Assembly (NCBI GenBank): GCA_963582935.1
Contig: CAUZSH010000082.1
Location: 1-5,535, forward strand
Source of the DNA: CAUZSH01 sp963582935
GTDB taxonomy: Bacteria > Pseudomonadota > Gammaproteobacteria > Francisellales > Francisellaceae
DNA: 5,535 nt
Direction of reading: 5' to 3'
The position numbers and the translations under genes were made by a program. The notes under the pieces were generated by a model, which was not told the origin of the DNA, ran no database searches, and saw only the letters and a program-made list of their open reading frames with translations. Positions 1-5,409 of this stretch are shown here, in pieces; within the stretch, counting starts at the first letter, position 1; each line of letters opens with the position of its first letter.

Positions 1-145
1 CTGGGAAATACCTTCCAGCTTCCAAAGGTCGAAGCGCTACGCACAATCTCTCAATGGAGCCGAAAGGCAGCCCTTCTGAGGACTACTCCACCTCGGCTTC
101 GCCTCTCCCTGTCTCGCAGCGTCTTAATTCAATCAGATAAAAAAT
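1..145. other. GC-richer left flank, no gene recognised
   Basis: This stretch is visibly richer in G and C than the rest of the window up to about position 120, then turns AT-rich. It begins with a short imperfect hairpin at 1-18 (CTGG pairs with CCAG) and contains small inverted repeats such as GGCTTCGCC. Two plus-strand frames stay open through most of it, but neither gives a protein I recognise. I could not match it to rRNA, tRNA, RNase P, SRP or 6S RNA. It may be the edge of a repeated element that continues outside the window, but that is only inference. Confidence 0.3.
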
Positions 146-152
146 ACTGCGA
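146..152. repeat. Left target-site duplication ACTGCGA
   Basis: The seven bases ACTGCGA directly precede the left terminal repeat and recur exactly after the right one at 482-488. This is the duplication expected from a staggered transposase cut. If the first base of each repeat is ignored, the duplication could be read as the 8-mer TACTGCGA, but the 7-bp reading leaves both ends symmetrical. Confidence 0.85.
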
Positions 153-481
153 ACCCCGTGTGCAACTTTAAAATATAGTTAAAATTATTTTATAATCGTA
201 TATTGATAGACATAGGTAATTGATATAGCGTTAATTTCCCACAAAAAAAGCCGATAACACACCTATGTCAATTGAAGATTATATCATTTTTGTATACTGC
301 AAAGTTAGACAATGTTATCCAAAATCACACAATAAGTTAAGGTCAAGGGGATTTGTGGCATTTTAATAATCGGATAAATCGAAAAATTCTATCGCACACA
401 ATAGCCATGCATGCAAATATTTACCTCGCTCGGGAATTAAATCAATTGGGTGGAATTATTGGATAAAGTTGCACACGGGGT
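153..481. mobile_element. 329-bp non-autonomous insertion element (MITE-like)
   Basis: The ends are perfect 18-bp inverted repeats: ACCCCGTGTGCAACTTTA at 153-170 and its exact complement at 464-481, flanked by the direct repeat ACTGCGA. This shows a discrete inserted element. The inside is AT-rich and carries a further 9-bp inverted repeat (GACATAGGT at 209-217, ACCTATGTC at 261-269). The right third reads as the end of a transposase gene. It has no complete transposase, so it could move only if an enzyme is supplied by a full-length relative. The ends beginning AC and the 7-bp duplication would suit an IS982-type parent, but I cannot confirm the family by eye. It sits upstream of the maoC promoter and does not interrupt a visible gene. 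Confidence 0.85.
341..466 (+). pseudogene. C-terminal remnant of a transposase inside the small element
   Basis: After an in-frame stop at 338-340, the frame ending at TAA 464-466 gives 41 residues. They include RINRKILSHTIAMHANIYLA and end in ...LNQLGGIIG. The stop codon overlaps the first bases of the right terminal repeat, which is the usual place for an IS transposase to end. Residues upstream of the stop also look partly protein-like (for example KLDNVIQN), so the frame was probably once longer. There is no start codon context or ribosome binding site for the fragment, so I regard it as a relic of the parental IS left by internal deletion. The family is not assigned. Confidence 0.45.
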
Positions 482-488
482 ACTGCGA
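482..488. repeat. Right target-site duplication ACTGCGA
   Basis: This is an exact copy of 146-152, directly after the right terminal inverted repeat. It marks the right boundary of the inserted element. The pre-insertion sequence would read ...AAAAATACTGCGATATAAATT.... Confidence 0.85.
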
Positions 489-549
489 TATAAATTCTGC
501 ATTTTAAACTGGACTATGTATATGTTAATATATTTGCTATAAAATTATA

Positions 550-577
550 TTGACAGGCTATTCGAACAGATTATTAT
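550..577 (+). promoter_or_regulatory. Sigma70-type promoter of the maoC-SMR operon
   Basis: A consensus -35 TTGACA (550-555), a 16-bp spacer and a -10 TATTAT (572-577) predict transcription starting near 584. That gives a leader of roughly 54 nucleotides before maoC. I saw no guanidine riboswitch motif (ykkC, mini-ykkC or ykkC-III) in the leader. The promoter lies outside the inserted element that ends at 481. Confidence 0.6.
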
Positions 578-637
578 GCGAGTTTATTTTTTAAAACACT
601 AGATTAGTAAGTGGGATGATACAAAGGGGTCTGATCG

Positions 638-1096
638 ATGAAAATATTTAAAAGCTACGATGAGTGGAAAGAGGTTGAAGGTCAAGAGTTAGGTGTGTCT
701 AACTATATTCGCATTACTCAGGAGAAAATTAATGTTTTTGCAGAGGCAACAGGTGATCATCAGTGGATTCATACGGATGTTGAGCGTGCAAAAAAAGAAT
801 CTCCTTTTGGAGCGACGATTGCACATGGTTATTTAACCATTTCCCTTATTCCCATTTTGATTGTTGAAGTATTTGATGTTGAAAATACTAAGATGACCAT
901 CAATTACTCTATTGATAAATTAAAGTTTAGCCAAGCGGTAGTTGTTGATTCTGAGGTGCGGTTGAGCGTGAAAGTCGTTGCCGTTAAAAATCTTCGAGGT
1001 ATGCTAAAGACGACACTTGGCATCAAATTAGAAATCAAAGGTGTTGTAAAACCTGCCTATACGGGTGAAATTACTTTTTTATATCACTATAAATAA
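638..1096 (+). CDS. MaoC/NodN-like (R)-specific enoyl-CoA hydratase, hotdog fold
   Basis: This 152-residue protein has the hydratase-2 motif at residues 34-47: FAEATGD followed by QWIH.D, with the likely catalytic Asp40 and His45. Around residues 57-66 comes FGATIAHGYL, the second conserved block. The length fits single-domain MaoC, NodN or PhaJ-type proteins. The family adds water to trans-2-enoyl-CoA to give (R)-3-hydroxyacyl-CoA in the cytoplasm. The exact substrate cannot be read from sequence, so I withhold the name phaJ. AGGGG at 625-629 lies eight bases before the ATG. The gene is first in an operon with two SMR transporters, with only 15 bp before the next start. The nearby minus-strand phaA and phaB make a 3-hydroxyacyl-CoA link plausible, but they are a separate transcription unit. 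Confidence 0.88.
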   Translation: MKIFKSYDEWKEVEGQELGVSNYIRITQEKINVFAEATGDHQWIHTDVERAKKESPFGATIAHGYLTISLIPILIVEVFDVENTKMTINYSIDKLKFSQAVVVDSEVRLSVKVVAVKNLRGMLKTTLGIKLEIKGVVKPAYTGEITFLYHYK

Positions 1097-1098
1097 TC

Positions 1099-1104
1099 AG
1101 GGAG
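1099..1104 (+). promoter_or_regulatory. Ribosome binding site deciding the first SMR start
   Basis: AGGGAG lies one base from the ATG at 1106 but seven bases from the ATG at 1112. Only the second spacing is normal. That start also gives the family-typical N-terminus MAWIYL and places the essential glutamate at position 13. Confidence 0.7.
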
Positions 1105-1111
1105 AATGGTG

Positions 1112-1429
1112 ATGGCGTGGATTTATTTAATCATGGCAGGGCTATTTGAAATTGGCTGGCCCGTCGGTTTTAAGTTGGCGCAAAAAGGCTCCAATATGGT
1201 GTTAGGAATTTCGGTTGCGGTTATCTGTATGGCAATGAGCGGATTTTTATTATATTTAGCGCAGATGTCTATTCCTTTGGGGACAGCCTATGCTGTTTGG
1301 ACAGGTATTGGGGCAGCGGGTACTTTTGTGATTGGCGTGCTGGTGTTTTCAGACCCGACCTCTTTTATGCGTTATATTGGGGTGCTATTAATCCTTTCAG
1401 GTGTTATTACGCTCAAACTAGCAACATAA
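1112..1429 (+). CDS. sugE: SMR family transporter, SugE/Gdx type (first of pair)
   Basis: This is a 105-residue, four-helix inner-membrane protein, the same length as E. coli SugE. Visible signatures are MAWIYLIMAG, Glu13 in helix 1 (the proton and substrate site), Trp16, Lys21, Ser43 in helix 2 and GTAYAVWTGIGA at residues 57-68, with Tyr60 and Trp63. These are hallmarks of the guanidinium/quaternary-ammonium exporter (Gdx) branch, which exchanges protons for small cations. Pro17 in helix 1 (WPVG) differs from the usual WA.G. The start is taken at 1112 on ribosome-site spacing; a start two codons earlier is possible. It follows maoC by 15 bp and precedes a second SMR gene by 28 bp. Lysines lie on the loop 1 and loop 3 side (K21, K25), with none in loop 2, suggesting a fixed orientation opposite to that of its partner. 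Substrate is not certain. Confidence 0.88.
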   Translation: MAWIYLIMAGLFEIGWPVGFKLAQKGSNMVLGISVAVICMAMSGFLLYLAQMSIPLGTAYAVWTGIGAAGTFVIGVLVFSDPTSFMRYIGVLLILSGVITLKLAT

Positions 1430-1446
1430 TGTCTAAAATTAGAAAT

Positions 1447-1450
1447 GGAG
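1447..1450 (+). promoter_or_regulatory. Ribosome binding site deciding the second SMR start
   Basis: GGAG lies seven bases before the ATG at 1458. The reading frame also has a GTG at 1455, only four bases from the site. The ATG at 1458 gives the same MAWIYL N-terminus as the first SMR gene, so it is the better start. Confidence 0.65.
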
Positions 1451-1457
1451 AAGTGTG

Positions 1458-1796
1458 ATGGCGTGGATTTATTTGATTATGGCGGGACTATTTGAAATTG
1501 GCTGGCCCGTTGGTTTTAAGCTTGCACAAAGTGGCTCAAATGTGATGCATATTTTTGGCATTAGTATGGCGGTGATTTGCATGGGTATTAGTGGTTATCT
1601 GCTCTTCATTGCACAAAAAACAATTCCTTTAGGAACAGCCTATGCTGTTTGGACAGGTATTGGGGCAGCGGGTACTTTTGTGATTGGCGTATTGGTTTTT
1701 TCAGACCCTTCATCCTTAATGCGTTATGTTGGAGTGATACTCATTATTTCAGGGGTGATTACACTCAAACTGGCATCTTCATCAAAACCCGCCTAG
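1458..1796 (+). CDS. sugE: SMR family transporter, SugE/Gdx type (second of pair)
   Basis: This 112-residue paralog of the preceding gene shares the first 24 residues exactly, including Glu13, and the GTAYAVWTGIGA block. It carries three more residues in loop 1 (around NVMHIFG) and a C-terminal extension ending SSSKPA. Compared with its partner it lacks the loop 1 lysine at position 25, but has one in loop 2 (AQKTIPLG) and another at the C-terminus. This moves positive charge to the opposite membrane face, the pattern seen in two-gene SMR systems such as YkkCD or EbrAB that work as antiparallel heterodimers. That inference is mine. A 56-bp stretch is identical at DNA level to the first copy. 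It ends 10 bp from the convergent sigma-like gene, with no clear terminator between them. Confidence 0.87.
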   Translation: MAWIYLIMAGLFEIGWPVGFKLAQSGSNVMHIFGISMAVICMGISGYLLFIAQKTIPLGTAYAVWTGIGAAGTFVIGVLVFSDPSSLMRYVGVILIISGVITLKLASSSKPA

Positions 1797-1806
1797 GGTA
1801 TATCGC

Positions 1807-2202
1807 TTAAGCCGCACCAATTAACGCAAGACCAATGTGGTGTGCTTCAGCCGCGATGGCAAGCTTTTTAAGCGCTGACACTTGCATTTGTCGAATGCGT
1901 TCTCGTGTGAATCTAACTTTTTTACCCACTTCTTCTAGGGTAGTTTGATCATAGCCGCGCAACCCAAAATGCATACAGATAACAGCAGTTTCATTTTCGT
2001 TTAAGCACTCTAAGAGTGCACTAACTTTGTCTTGGGTTTGGTGATCTTCAACTTTGGTATCATCAGTATCTGAAATACTGTCAACAATGGTGTTTTTTGA
2101 ATCTAGGTAGTGCGCATCCAAAGAATCTTGCGTTTTGGTAGCATCTAATAATTTTTTAATATCGTCTATGGGGCAATCCTGAAAAGACTTAAAAAATAAC
2201 AT
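1807..2202 (-). CDS. Short sigma70-family protein with region 4 but no region 2
   Basis: The protein has 131 residues. The C-terminal half is a clear sigma region 4: FGLRG at 79-83, TLEEVG at 88-93, TRERIRQ at 99-105 in the helix-turn-helix that reads -35 elements, then ALKKL at 110-114. Residues 9-45 (PIDDIKKLL... DSLDA... IVDSISD) resemble the end of region 3 and the linker of RpoS-like factors. Region 2, which melts promoters and binds -10, is absent, and a complete primary-like factor would be more than twice as long. An in-frame TAA lies 15 bases upstream of the ATG and no sigma sequence was visible in other frames upstream, so this is not a simple frameshift. No good ribosome site precedes the ATG; a TATATA lies about 25 bases upstream. 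It may be a regulator using only -35 recognition, or a truncated relic that stayed open. Confidence 0.7.
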   Translation of the reverse strand: MLFFKSFQDCPIDDIKKLLDATKTQDSLDAHYLDSKNTIVDSISDTDDTKVEDHQTQDKVSALLECLNENETAVICMHFGLRGYDQTTLEEVGKKVRFTRERIRQMQVSALKKLAIAAEAHHIGLALIGAA

Positions 2203-2314
2203 GGCCGTTGTTTTTTAAGTTATATAGTCTCTAGAAATTAAAAATTAAGTGTTCGAGAATGCCTTTAAAATAAGCTAATTGCCAGCTAATCTGCTATGCC
2301 CATTCTAGGCAGGA

Positions 2315-2348
2315 TATGTCGCCTCAGCCTTGGGGTTAAGACGACATA
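2315..2348. repeat. Interrupted hairpin in the gap upstream of the sigma-like gene
   Basis: TATGTCG (2315-2321) is matched by CGACATA (2342-2348). Inside, CCTCA (2322-2326) pairs with TGGGG (2331-2335) with one G-T pair around a GCCT loop. This leaves TTAAGA bulged. Neither strand shows a T-run directly after it, so it is not an obvious terminator. It could be a regulatory RNA structure or operator in the 177-bp gap between the SIMPL-like and sigma-like genes. Confidence 0.4.
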
Positions 2349-2375
2349 AATAAACTCACTCGAAACAAGTGAAGT
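2345..2375 (-). terminator. Probable intrinsic terminator after the SIMPL-like gene
   Basis: Read on the minus strand, ACTTCACTTG, a TTT loop and CGAGTGAGT form a stem of nine pairs with one bulged T and one G-T pair. It is followed by TTTATTTAT. It starts five bases after the stop of the SIMPL-like gene, the right place to end the phaA-phaB-SIMPL transcription. The stem is not GC-rich, so it may be leaky. Confidence 0.45.
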
Positions 2376-2379
2376 GGCT

Positions 2380-3114
2380 TTACCTCAGCTGTGGTTGAGT
2401 GCTTGGTCTTTGCTTGTGCTGTGATGCCTTCCCTTCAGCAAAAGTCACATATGCATTCAAGATTACTTTCTGTGAAACCTCTAATGGCTTTTGAGGGGCA
2501 TTACTTTCACTGTCTTGTGCTAACATCATCGTTCTGGCCTTCGGTGAGTAGGCATTCACATCATTAAAGTTTACAGATTGGATATGATAATTAGAATGCG
2601 TTTTTTGGTTAAAGTCATTTACTTGATTCTGCAAAGACTGATATAAAGTGACCATCAGCGTGCTTTTAGCTTGTTTCAGCATTTTCTCTGTTGGGGTGAA
2701 GCTTAGAACTTTTAAGCTTAATTTTTGATTTAAGACGCTGGGATTTTTCAAATTATCGGTGACTTCATAAATCTGAACTTGGGTTAATCTTGCTTGTAGT
2801 TTCATGGTGATATTGATAACGCCACTTGCTGCTTGGTTTTGTTGATAGTCCGTTACTTTCCAGTTTACTCCTTTGACTGCAGAGTTAAGCTGATCGGTTG
2901 CTGATTTTTCGATGGCATTTTTAGAGTCTTTCATTGCCGTTGCGTTGACGGTAATTTCCACCAAAGCGGTGTCTGATTTTACATAGACACTATCTTGTGT
3001 GCTGAATGAAATCGTATTTTGTGGCACGGGTTGTGGCGGAATCGGCATAGCGTAAGCTGTGCCTAGCGTGATGAGACCGATAGTTGTTGAAGTGAGCATT
3101 AATTTTTTAATCAT
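2380..3114 (-). CDS. Exported SIMPL-like (DUF541-type) periplasmic protein
   Basis: This 244-residue protein starts with a clear signal peptide: MIKK, a hydrophobic stretch to about residue 18, then AYA at 20-22 as a likely cleavage site before MPIPPQP. The mature part opens with a segment resembling the start of SIMPL domains (VYVKSDTALVEITVNA, about 43-58). It then has alternating strands and amphipathic helices (about 60-80 and 140-170). It ends in a polar, basic tail (QHKQRPSTQPQLR). There are no cysteines in the mature part and no catalytic motif. SIMPL proteins are periplasmic or outer-membrane-associated with poorly defined roles. The family call rests on pattern only. AAGG lies about nine bases before the ATG. 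It follows phaB by 59 bp on the same strand and may be cotranscribed, though a function in PHA metabolism is not implied. Confidence 0.6.
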   Translation of the reverse strand: MIKKLMLTSTTIGLITLGTAYAMPIPPQPVPQNTISFSTQDSVYVKSDTALVEITVNATAMKDSKNAIEKSATDQLNSAVKGVNWKVTDYQQNQAASGVINITMKLQARLTQVQIYEVTDNLKNPSVLNQKLSLKVLSFTPTEKMLKQAKSTLMVTLYQSLQNQVNDFNQKTHSNYHIQSVNFNDVNAYSPKARTMMLAQDSESNAPQKPLEVSQKVILNAYVTFAEGKASQHKQRPSTQPQLR

Positions 3115-3173
3115 GGTATGACCTTATATTTAATTGGGTTTTTTAAGTTTGTTTAGATGATCATAAAGTAGAT

Positions 3174-3917
3174 TTATGACATATGTAACCCACCATTTAT
3201 GGAAATATCTGCACCTGTAATATAGCCTGATTGTTCATCGGCAATAAAGGTGATTAATCTCGCAATTTCTTCAGGGCTTCCCAAACGTTTTACAGGAACA
3301 GAGGCAATAATGCTATCGAGCACTTTTTCAGGAATGGCAGTGACCATTTCAGTGCTGACATAGCCTGGTGAAACCGTATTTACAGTAATGTTTTTTGTTG
3401 CCACTTCTTGCGCCAATGCTTTGGTGAATCCATGAATGCCCGCTTTTGCTGCAGAATAGTTGACTTGACCAAACTGTCCTTTTTGAGCATTAACAGATGA
3501 AATATTAATAATGCGACCGTAGCCATTTGCAAGCATACTATCGACCACAGGACGCGACACGTTAAACATGCTGCCTAAGTTGGTGGTGATCACATCATTC
3601 CATTGCTGAAAACTCATGCGCTTAAAAGTGGTGTCACGAGTGATACCTGCGTTGTTCACTAAAATATCAATACGACCATGTTTCTCAATGGTCTTTTGGA
3701 TTGCGGGTGTCACTTCTTCAGGATTTGAAATATCTCCTTTAACGATATCAACCTTATTGCCAAAACCTTTGTCTTTTTGTATGGCTAACCATTTTTGAGC
3801 ATTCTCTTCATTAGTGTAACCTGCGATGACAAAAGCGCCTTTTTTAAGAAGGGCATCACAAATTGCCTGTCCGATGCCTCGTGTTCCACCCGTGACCAGT
3901 GCGATTTTATTTTTCAT
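3174..3917 (-). CDS. phaB: Acetoacetyl-CoA reductase (PhaB), SDR family
   Basis: This 247-residue short-chain dehydrogenase is the usual PhaB length. It shows the Rossmann motif TGGTRGIG (9-16), NNAG at 88-91, Asn113 and the catalytic Ser141, Tyr154 and Lys158 (YSAAK). The block GQFGQVNYSAAKAG (147-160) closely matches the acetoacetyl-CoA reductase substrate pocket rather than generic FabG. PGYVSTEM follows at about 184-191. The reaction is NADPH-linked reduction of acetoacetyl-CoA to (R)-3-hydroxybutyryl-CoA, the PHB monomer, in the cytoplasm. AGGAGA precedes the ATG by eight bases. It lies 36 bp downstream of phaA and is clearly in the same operon. FabG-type 3-oxoacyl-ACP reductase is the main alternative, but the pocket and thiolase neighbour argue for PhaB. 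Confidence 0.92.
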   Translation of the reverse strand: MKNKIALVTGGTRGIGQAICDALLKKGAFVIAGYTNEENAQKWLAIQKDKGFGNKVDIVKGDISNPEEVTPAIQKTIEKHGRIDILVNNAGITRDTTFKRMSFQQWNDVITTNLGSMFNVSRPVVDSMLANGYGRIINISSVNAQKGQFGQVNYSAAKAGIHGFTKALAQEVATKNITVNTVSPGYVSTEMVTAIPEKVLDSIIASVPVKRLGSPEEIARLITFIADEQSGYITGADISINGGLHMS

Positions 3918-3953
3918 TGTTTTAATCTCCTAAAATGATTTTTCTAAATTAAT

Positions 3954-5150
3954 TTATGTGTGACGTTCAAGCGTGAGAGCGGTACCCATTCCGCCACCAA
4001 TACAAAGTGTGGCAAGTCCTTTATGGGCATTTTGTTTTTGCATCTCATGTAAAAGTGTGACAAGGATTCGGCAGCCAGATGCGCCGATAGGGTGCCCTAA
4101 CGCAATAGCGCCGCCATTGACGTTGACTTTACTGGTATCCCACTGCATATCTTTGTTGACGGCAATCGCTTGGGCAGCGAAAGCTTCATTGGCTTCAATA
4201 AGGTCAAGATCATTGACTTTCCAGCCCGCTTTTTTAAGTGCTTGCTGGCTTGCAGGGATAGGGCCTGTGCCCATGATGGTGGGACAAACGCCTGCAGTAG
4301 CATAGCTTTTAATGGTTGCCATAGGGGTAAGCCCAAGTGCCTTCGCTTTGGCAGCTGACATAAGCAATACGGCTGCGGCACCATCGTTCACACCTGAGGC
4401 ATTACCTGCGGTCACGGTACCTTCTTTTGCAAAAGCGGCTTTGAGTTTGCCGAGGTTTTGAGCCGTTGTCTCTGCGCGTACGAATTCATCTTGTTCGAAG
4501 ACTATGTCATCTTTTTTGCGTTGAGGAATGGTGATGGGGGTGATTTCATCTTTAAAACGTCCAGAAGTGATCGCTTTTCCTGCTTTTTGCTGTGAGTTTG
4601 TTGCAAATTCGTCTTGTTCTTGTCGAGTTAAATGGTATTTTTGAGCGACATTTTCTGCCGTAACCCCCATATGATAATCATTAGATGCTTCCCAAAGACC
4701 ATCTTTAATCATGGTGTCGGTCATTTTCCAGTCACCCATACGTTGACCTGTGCGACTATTCATAACGGCATGAGGCGCCAAATTCATATTTTCTTGTCCG
4801 CCGGCAATGATGATCTCGGCATCACCGCATTTAATTGCTTGTGCCGCAAGTTGTACGGCTTTAAGGCCAGAGCCACAGACTTTATTGAGCGTCATCGCGA
4901 TTGTTGAGTTTGGCAATCCCGCACTTAACGCGGCTTGACGGGCAGGGTTTTGCCCACATGCGGCAGTTAAAACTTGCCCCATGATTACTTCATTAACTTG
5001 TCCTGGCTGGACCCCAGATTTTTCTAATAATGATTTAATGATCTGGGCACCCAATATGTGGGCTGGTGTGGTTGCCAAAGTGCCACCAAATTTGCCAATG
5101 GCGGTTCTGGTTGCTGCGACAATGACAACGTCTTCTTGTGTTTTTTCCAT
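3954..5150 (-). CDS. phaA: Acetyl-CoA C-acetyltransferase (beta-ketothiolase, PhaA)
   Basis: This thiolase has 398 residues from the chosen start, against about 393 for typical PhaA. The nucleophile Cys92 sits in NKVCGSGLKAV, His353 in GHPIGASGCR and the second catalytic cysteine, Cys383, in CIGGGMG. GGQENMN and NEAFAAQA blocks are also present. It condenses two acetyl-CoA into acetoacetyl-CoA, which PhaB then reduces. The reading frame is open upstream to an ATG at 5231, but those extra 27 residues are hydrophobic and unlike the family. The likely promoters lie inside that extension, so I start at 5150 (MEKTQEDVVIVAATRT). The ribosome site there is weak (CGGAA about nine bases upstream). It is the first gene of the phaA-phaB unit; phaC is not in the window. 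A degradative thiolase role (AtoB-like) is possible, but pairing with phaB favours synthesis. Confidence 0.93.
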   Translation of the reverse strand: MEKTQEDVVIVAATRTAIGKFGGTLATTPAHILGAQIIKSLLEKSGVQPGQVNEVIMGQVLTAACGQNPARQAALSAGLPNSTIAMTLNKVCGSGLKAVQLAAQAIKCGDAEIIIAGGQENMNLAPHAVMNSRTGQRMGDWKMTDTMIKDGLWEASNDYHMGVTAENVAQKYHLTRQEQDEFATNSQQKAGKAITSGRFKDEITPITIPQRKKDDIVFEQDEFVRAETTAQNLGKLKAAFAKEGTVTAGNASGVNDGAAAVLLMSAAKAKALGLTPMATIKSYATAGVCPTIMGTGPIPASQQALKKAGWKVNDLDLIEANEAFAAQAIAVNKDMQWDTSKVNVNGGAIALGHPIGASGCRILVTLLHEMQKQNAHKGLATLCIGGGMGTALTLERHT

Positions 5151-5182
5151 GAGTACATATTCCGAGAGATAAAATTTAAGAG

Positions 5183-5188
5183 ATTGTA
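5183..5188 (-). promoter_or_regulatory. Candidate -10 box close to phaA
   Basis: On the minus strand TGTTACAAT holds a good -10 hexamer, TACAAT, 32 bases from the phaA start. The corresponding -35 is T-rich and poor (no TTGACA-like hexamer at 16-18 bp). It would make a leader of about 26 nucleotides. Confidence 0.35.
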
Positions 5189-5216
5189 ACAGAATGTGTG
5201 CAGAAAAAATGGTGAA

Positions 5217-5244
5217 AATATAATACTCCATGAAATACTAACAA
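5217..5244 (-). promoter_or_regulatory. Candidate sigma70 promoter of phaA-phaB
   Basis: On the minus strand TTGTTA (5244-5239), 16 bp, then TATATT (5222-5217) gives a moderate promoter starting near 5210. That start lies downstream of the ATG at 5231 and so supports 5150 as the true phaA start. The -35 is within about 10 bp of the IS3-type remnant, which may have replaced the original upstream control region. Confidence 0.4.
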
Positions 5245-5251
5245 GATTTTT

Positions 5252-5409
5252 TGAATACAAGTTCCGATAAAGTGTTTAAAATAGTGATGAAATTTAGGAG
5301 AAATAAATGAGCACTAAGCGAACAACATGCTCAGCAGAATTCAAAACAAAGGTTGTTATTTAAGTTTTAAGAAATGAAAAAACTTTAGCTGAGATTGCAT
5401 CAGAAAATG
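5252..5409 (+). mobile_element. Truncated IS3-type insertion sequence, left end only
   Basis: The segment holds a degenerate orfA with its own ribosome site. A possible terminal repeat begins TGAATACAAG at 5252; IS3-family ends start with TG. The right part is missing because homology to orfA stops near 5409 and unrelated DNA follows. The exact left boundary is a guess, since no matching right end is in the window. Confidence 0.5.

Noticed and set aside
557..584. XerC/XerD (pdif-like) site around TTATGCGAGTT
   Set aside because: Only the XerD-like half has some resemblance. The other 11-mer at the right spacing does not match a XerC site, and the segment is better explained by the promoter -10.
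489..637. Guanidine riboswitch in the leader of the SMR operon
   Set aside because: Expected because Gdx transporters are often controlled this way, but no ACGG/ACGA double hairpin or ykkC-type conserved blocks were seen, and the predicted leader is too short for ykkC class I.
1797..1806. Bidirectional terminator between the second SMR gene and the sigma-like gene
   Set aside because: The gap is only 10 bp and I found no stem with a T-run on either strand there.
2203..2379. Missing 5' half of the sigma gene through a frameshift
   Set aside because: The minus-strand frames upstream of 2202 contain stops and no region 2 or region 3 motifs, so a single frameshift does not explain the short protein.
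3616..3798. Plus-strand open frame inside phaB
   Set aside because: Antisense shadow of a well-supported SDR gene, with no ribosome site and no family motif.
3973..5172. Several plus- and minus-strand open frames overlapping phaA
   Set aside because: They are alternate-frame shadows of the thiolase gene. Their translations show no domain features.
5151..5231. N-terminal extension of phaA from the ATG at 5231
   Set aside because: The extra 27 residues are hydrophobic and unlike any thiolase, and the predicted promoter and -10 boxes lie within them. The family N-terminus fits the ATG at 5150.
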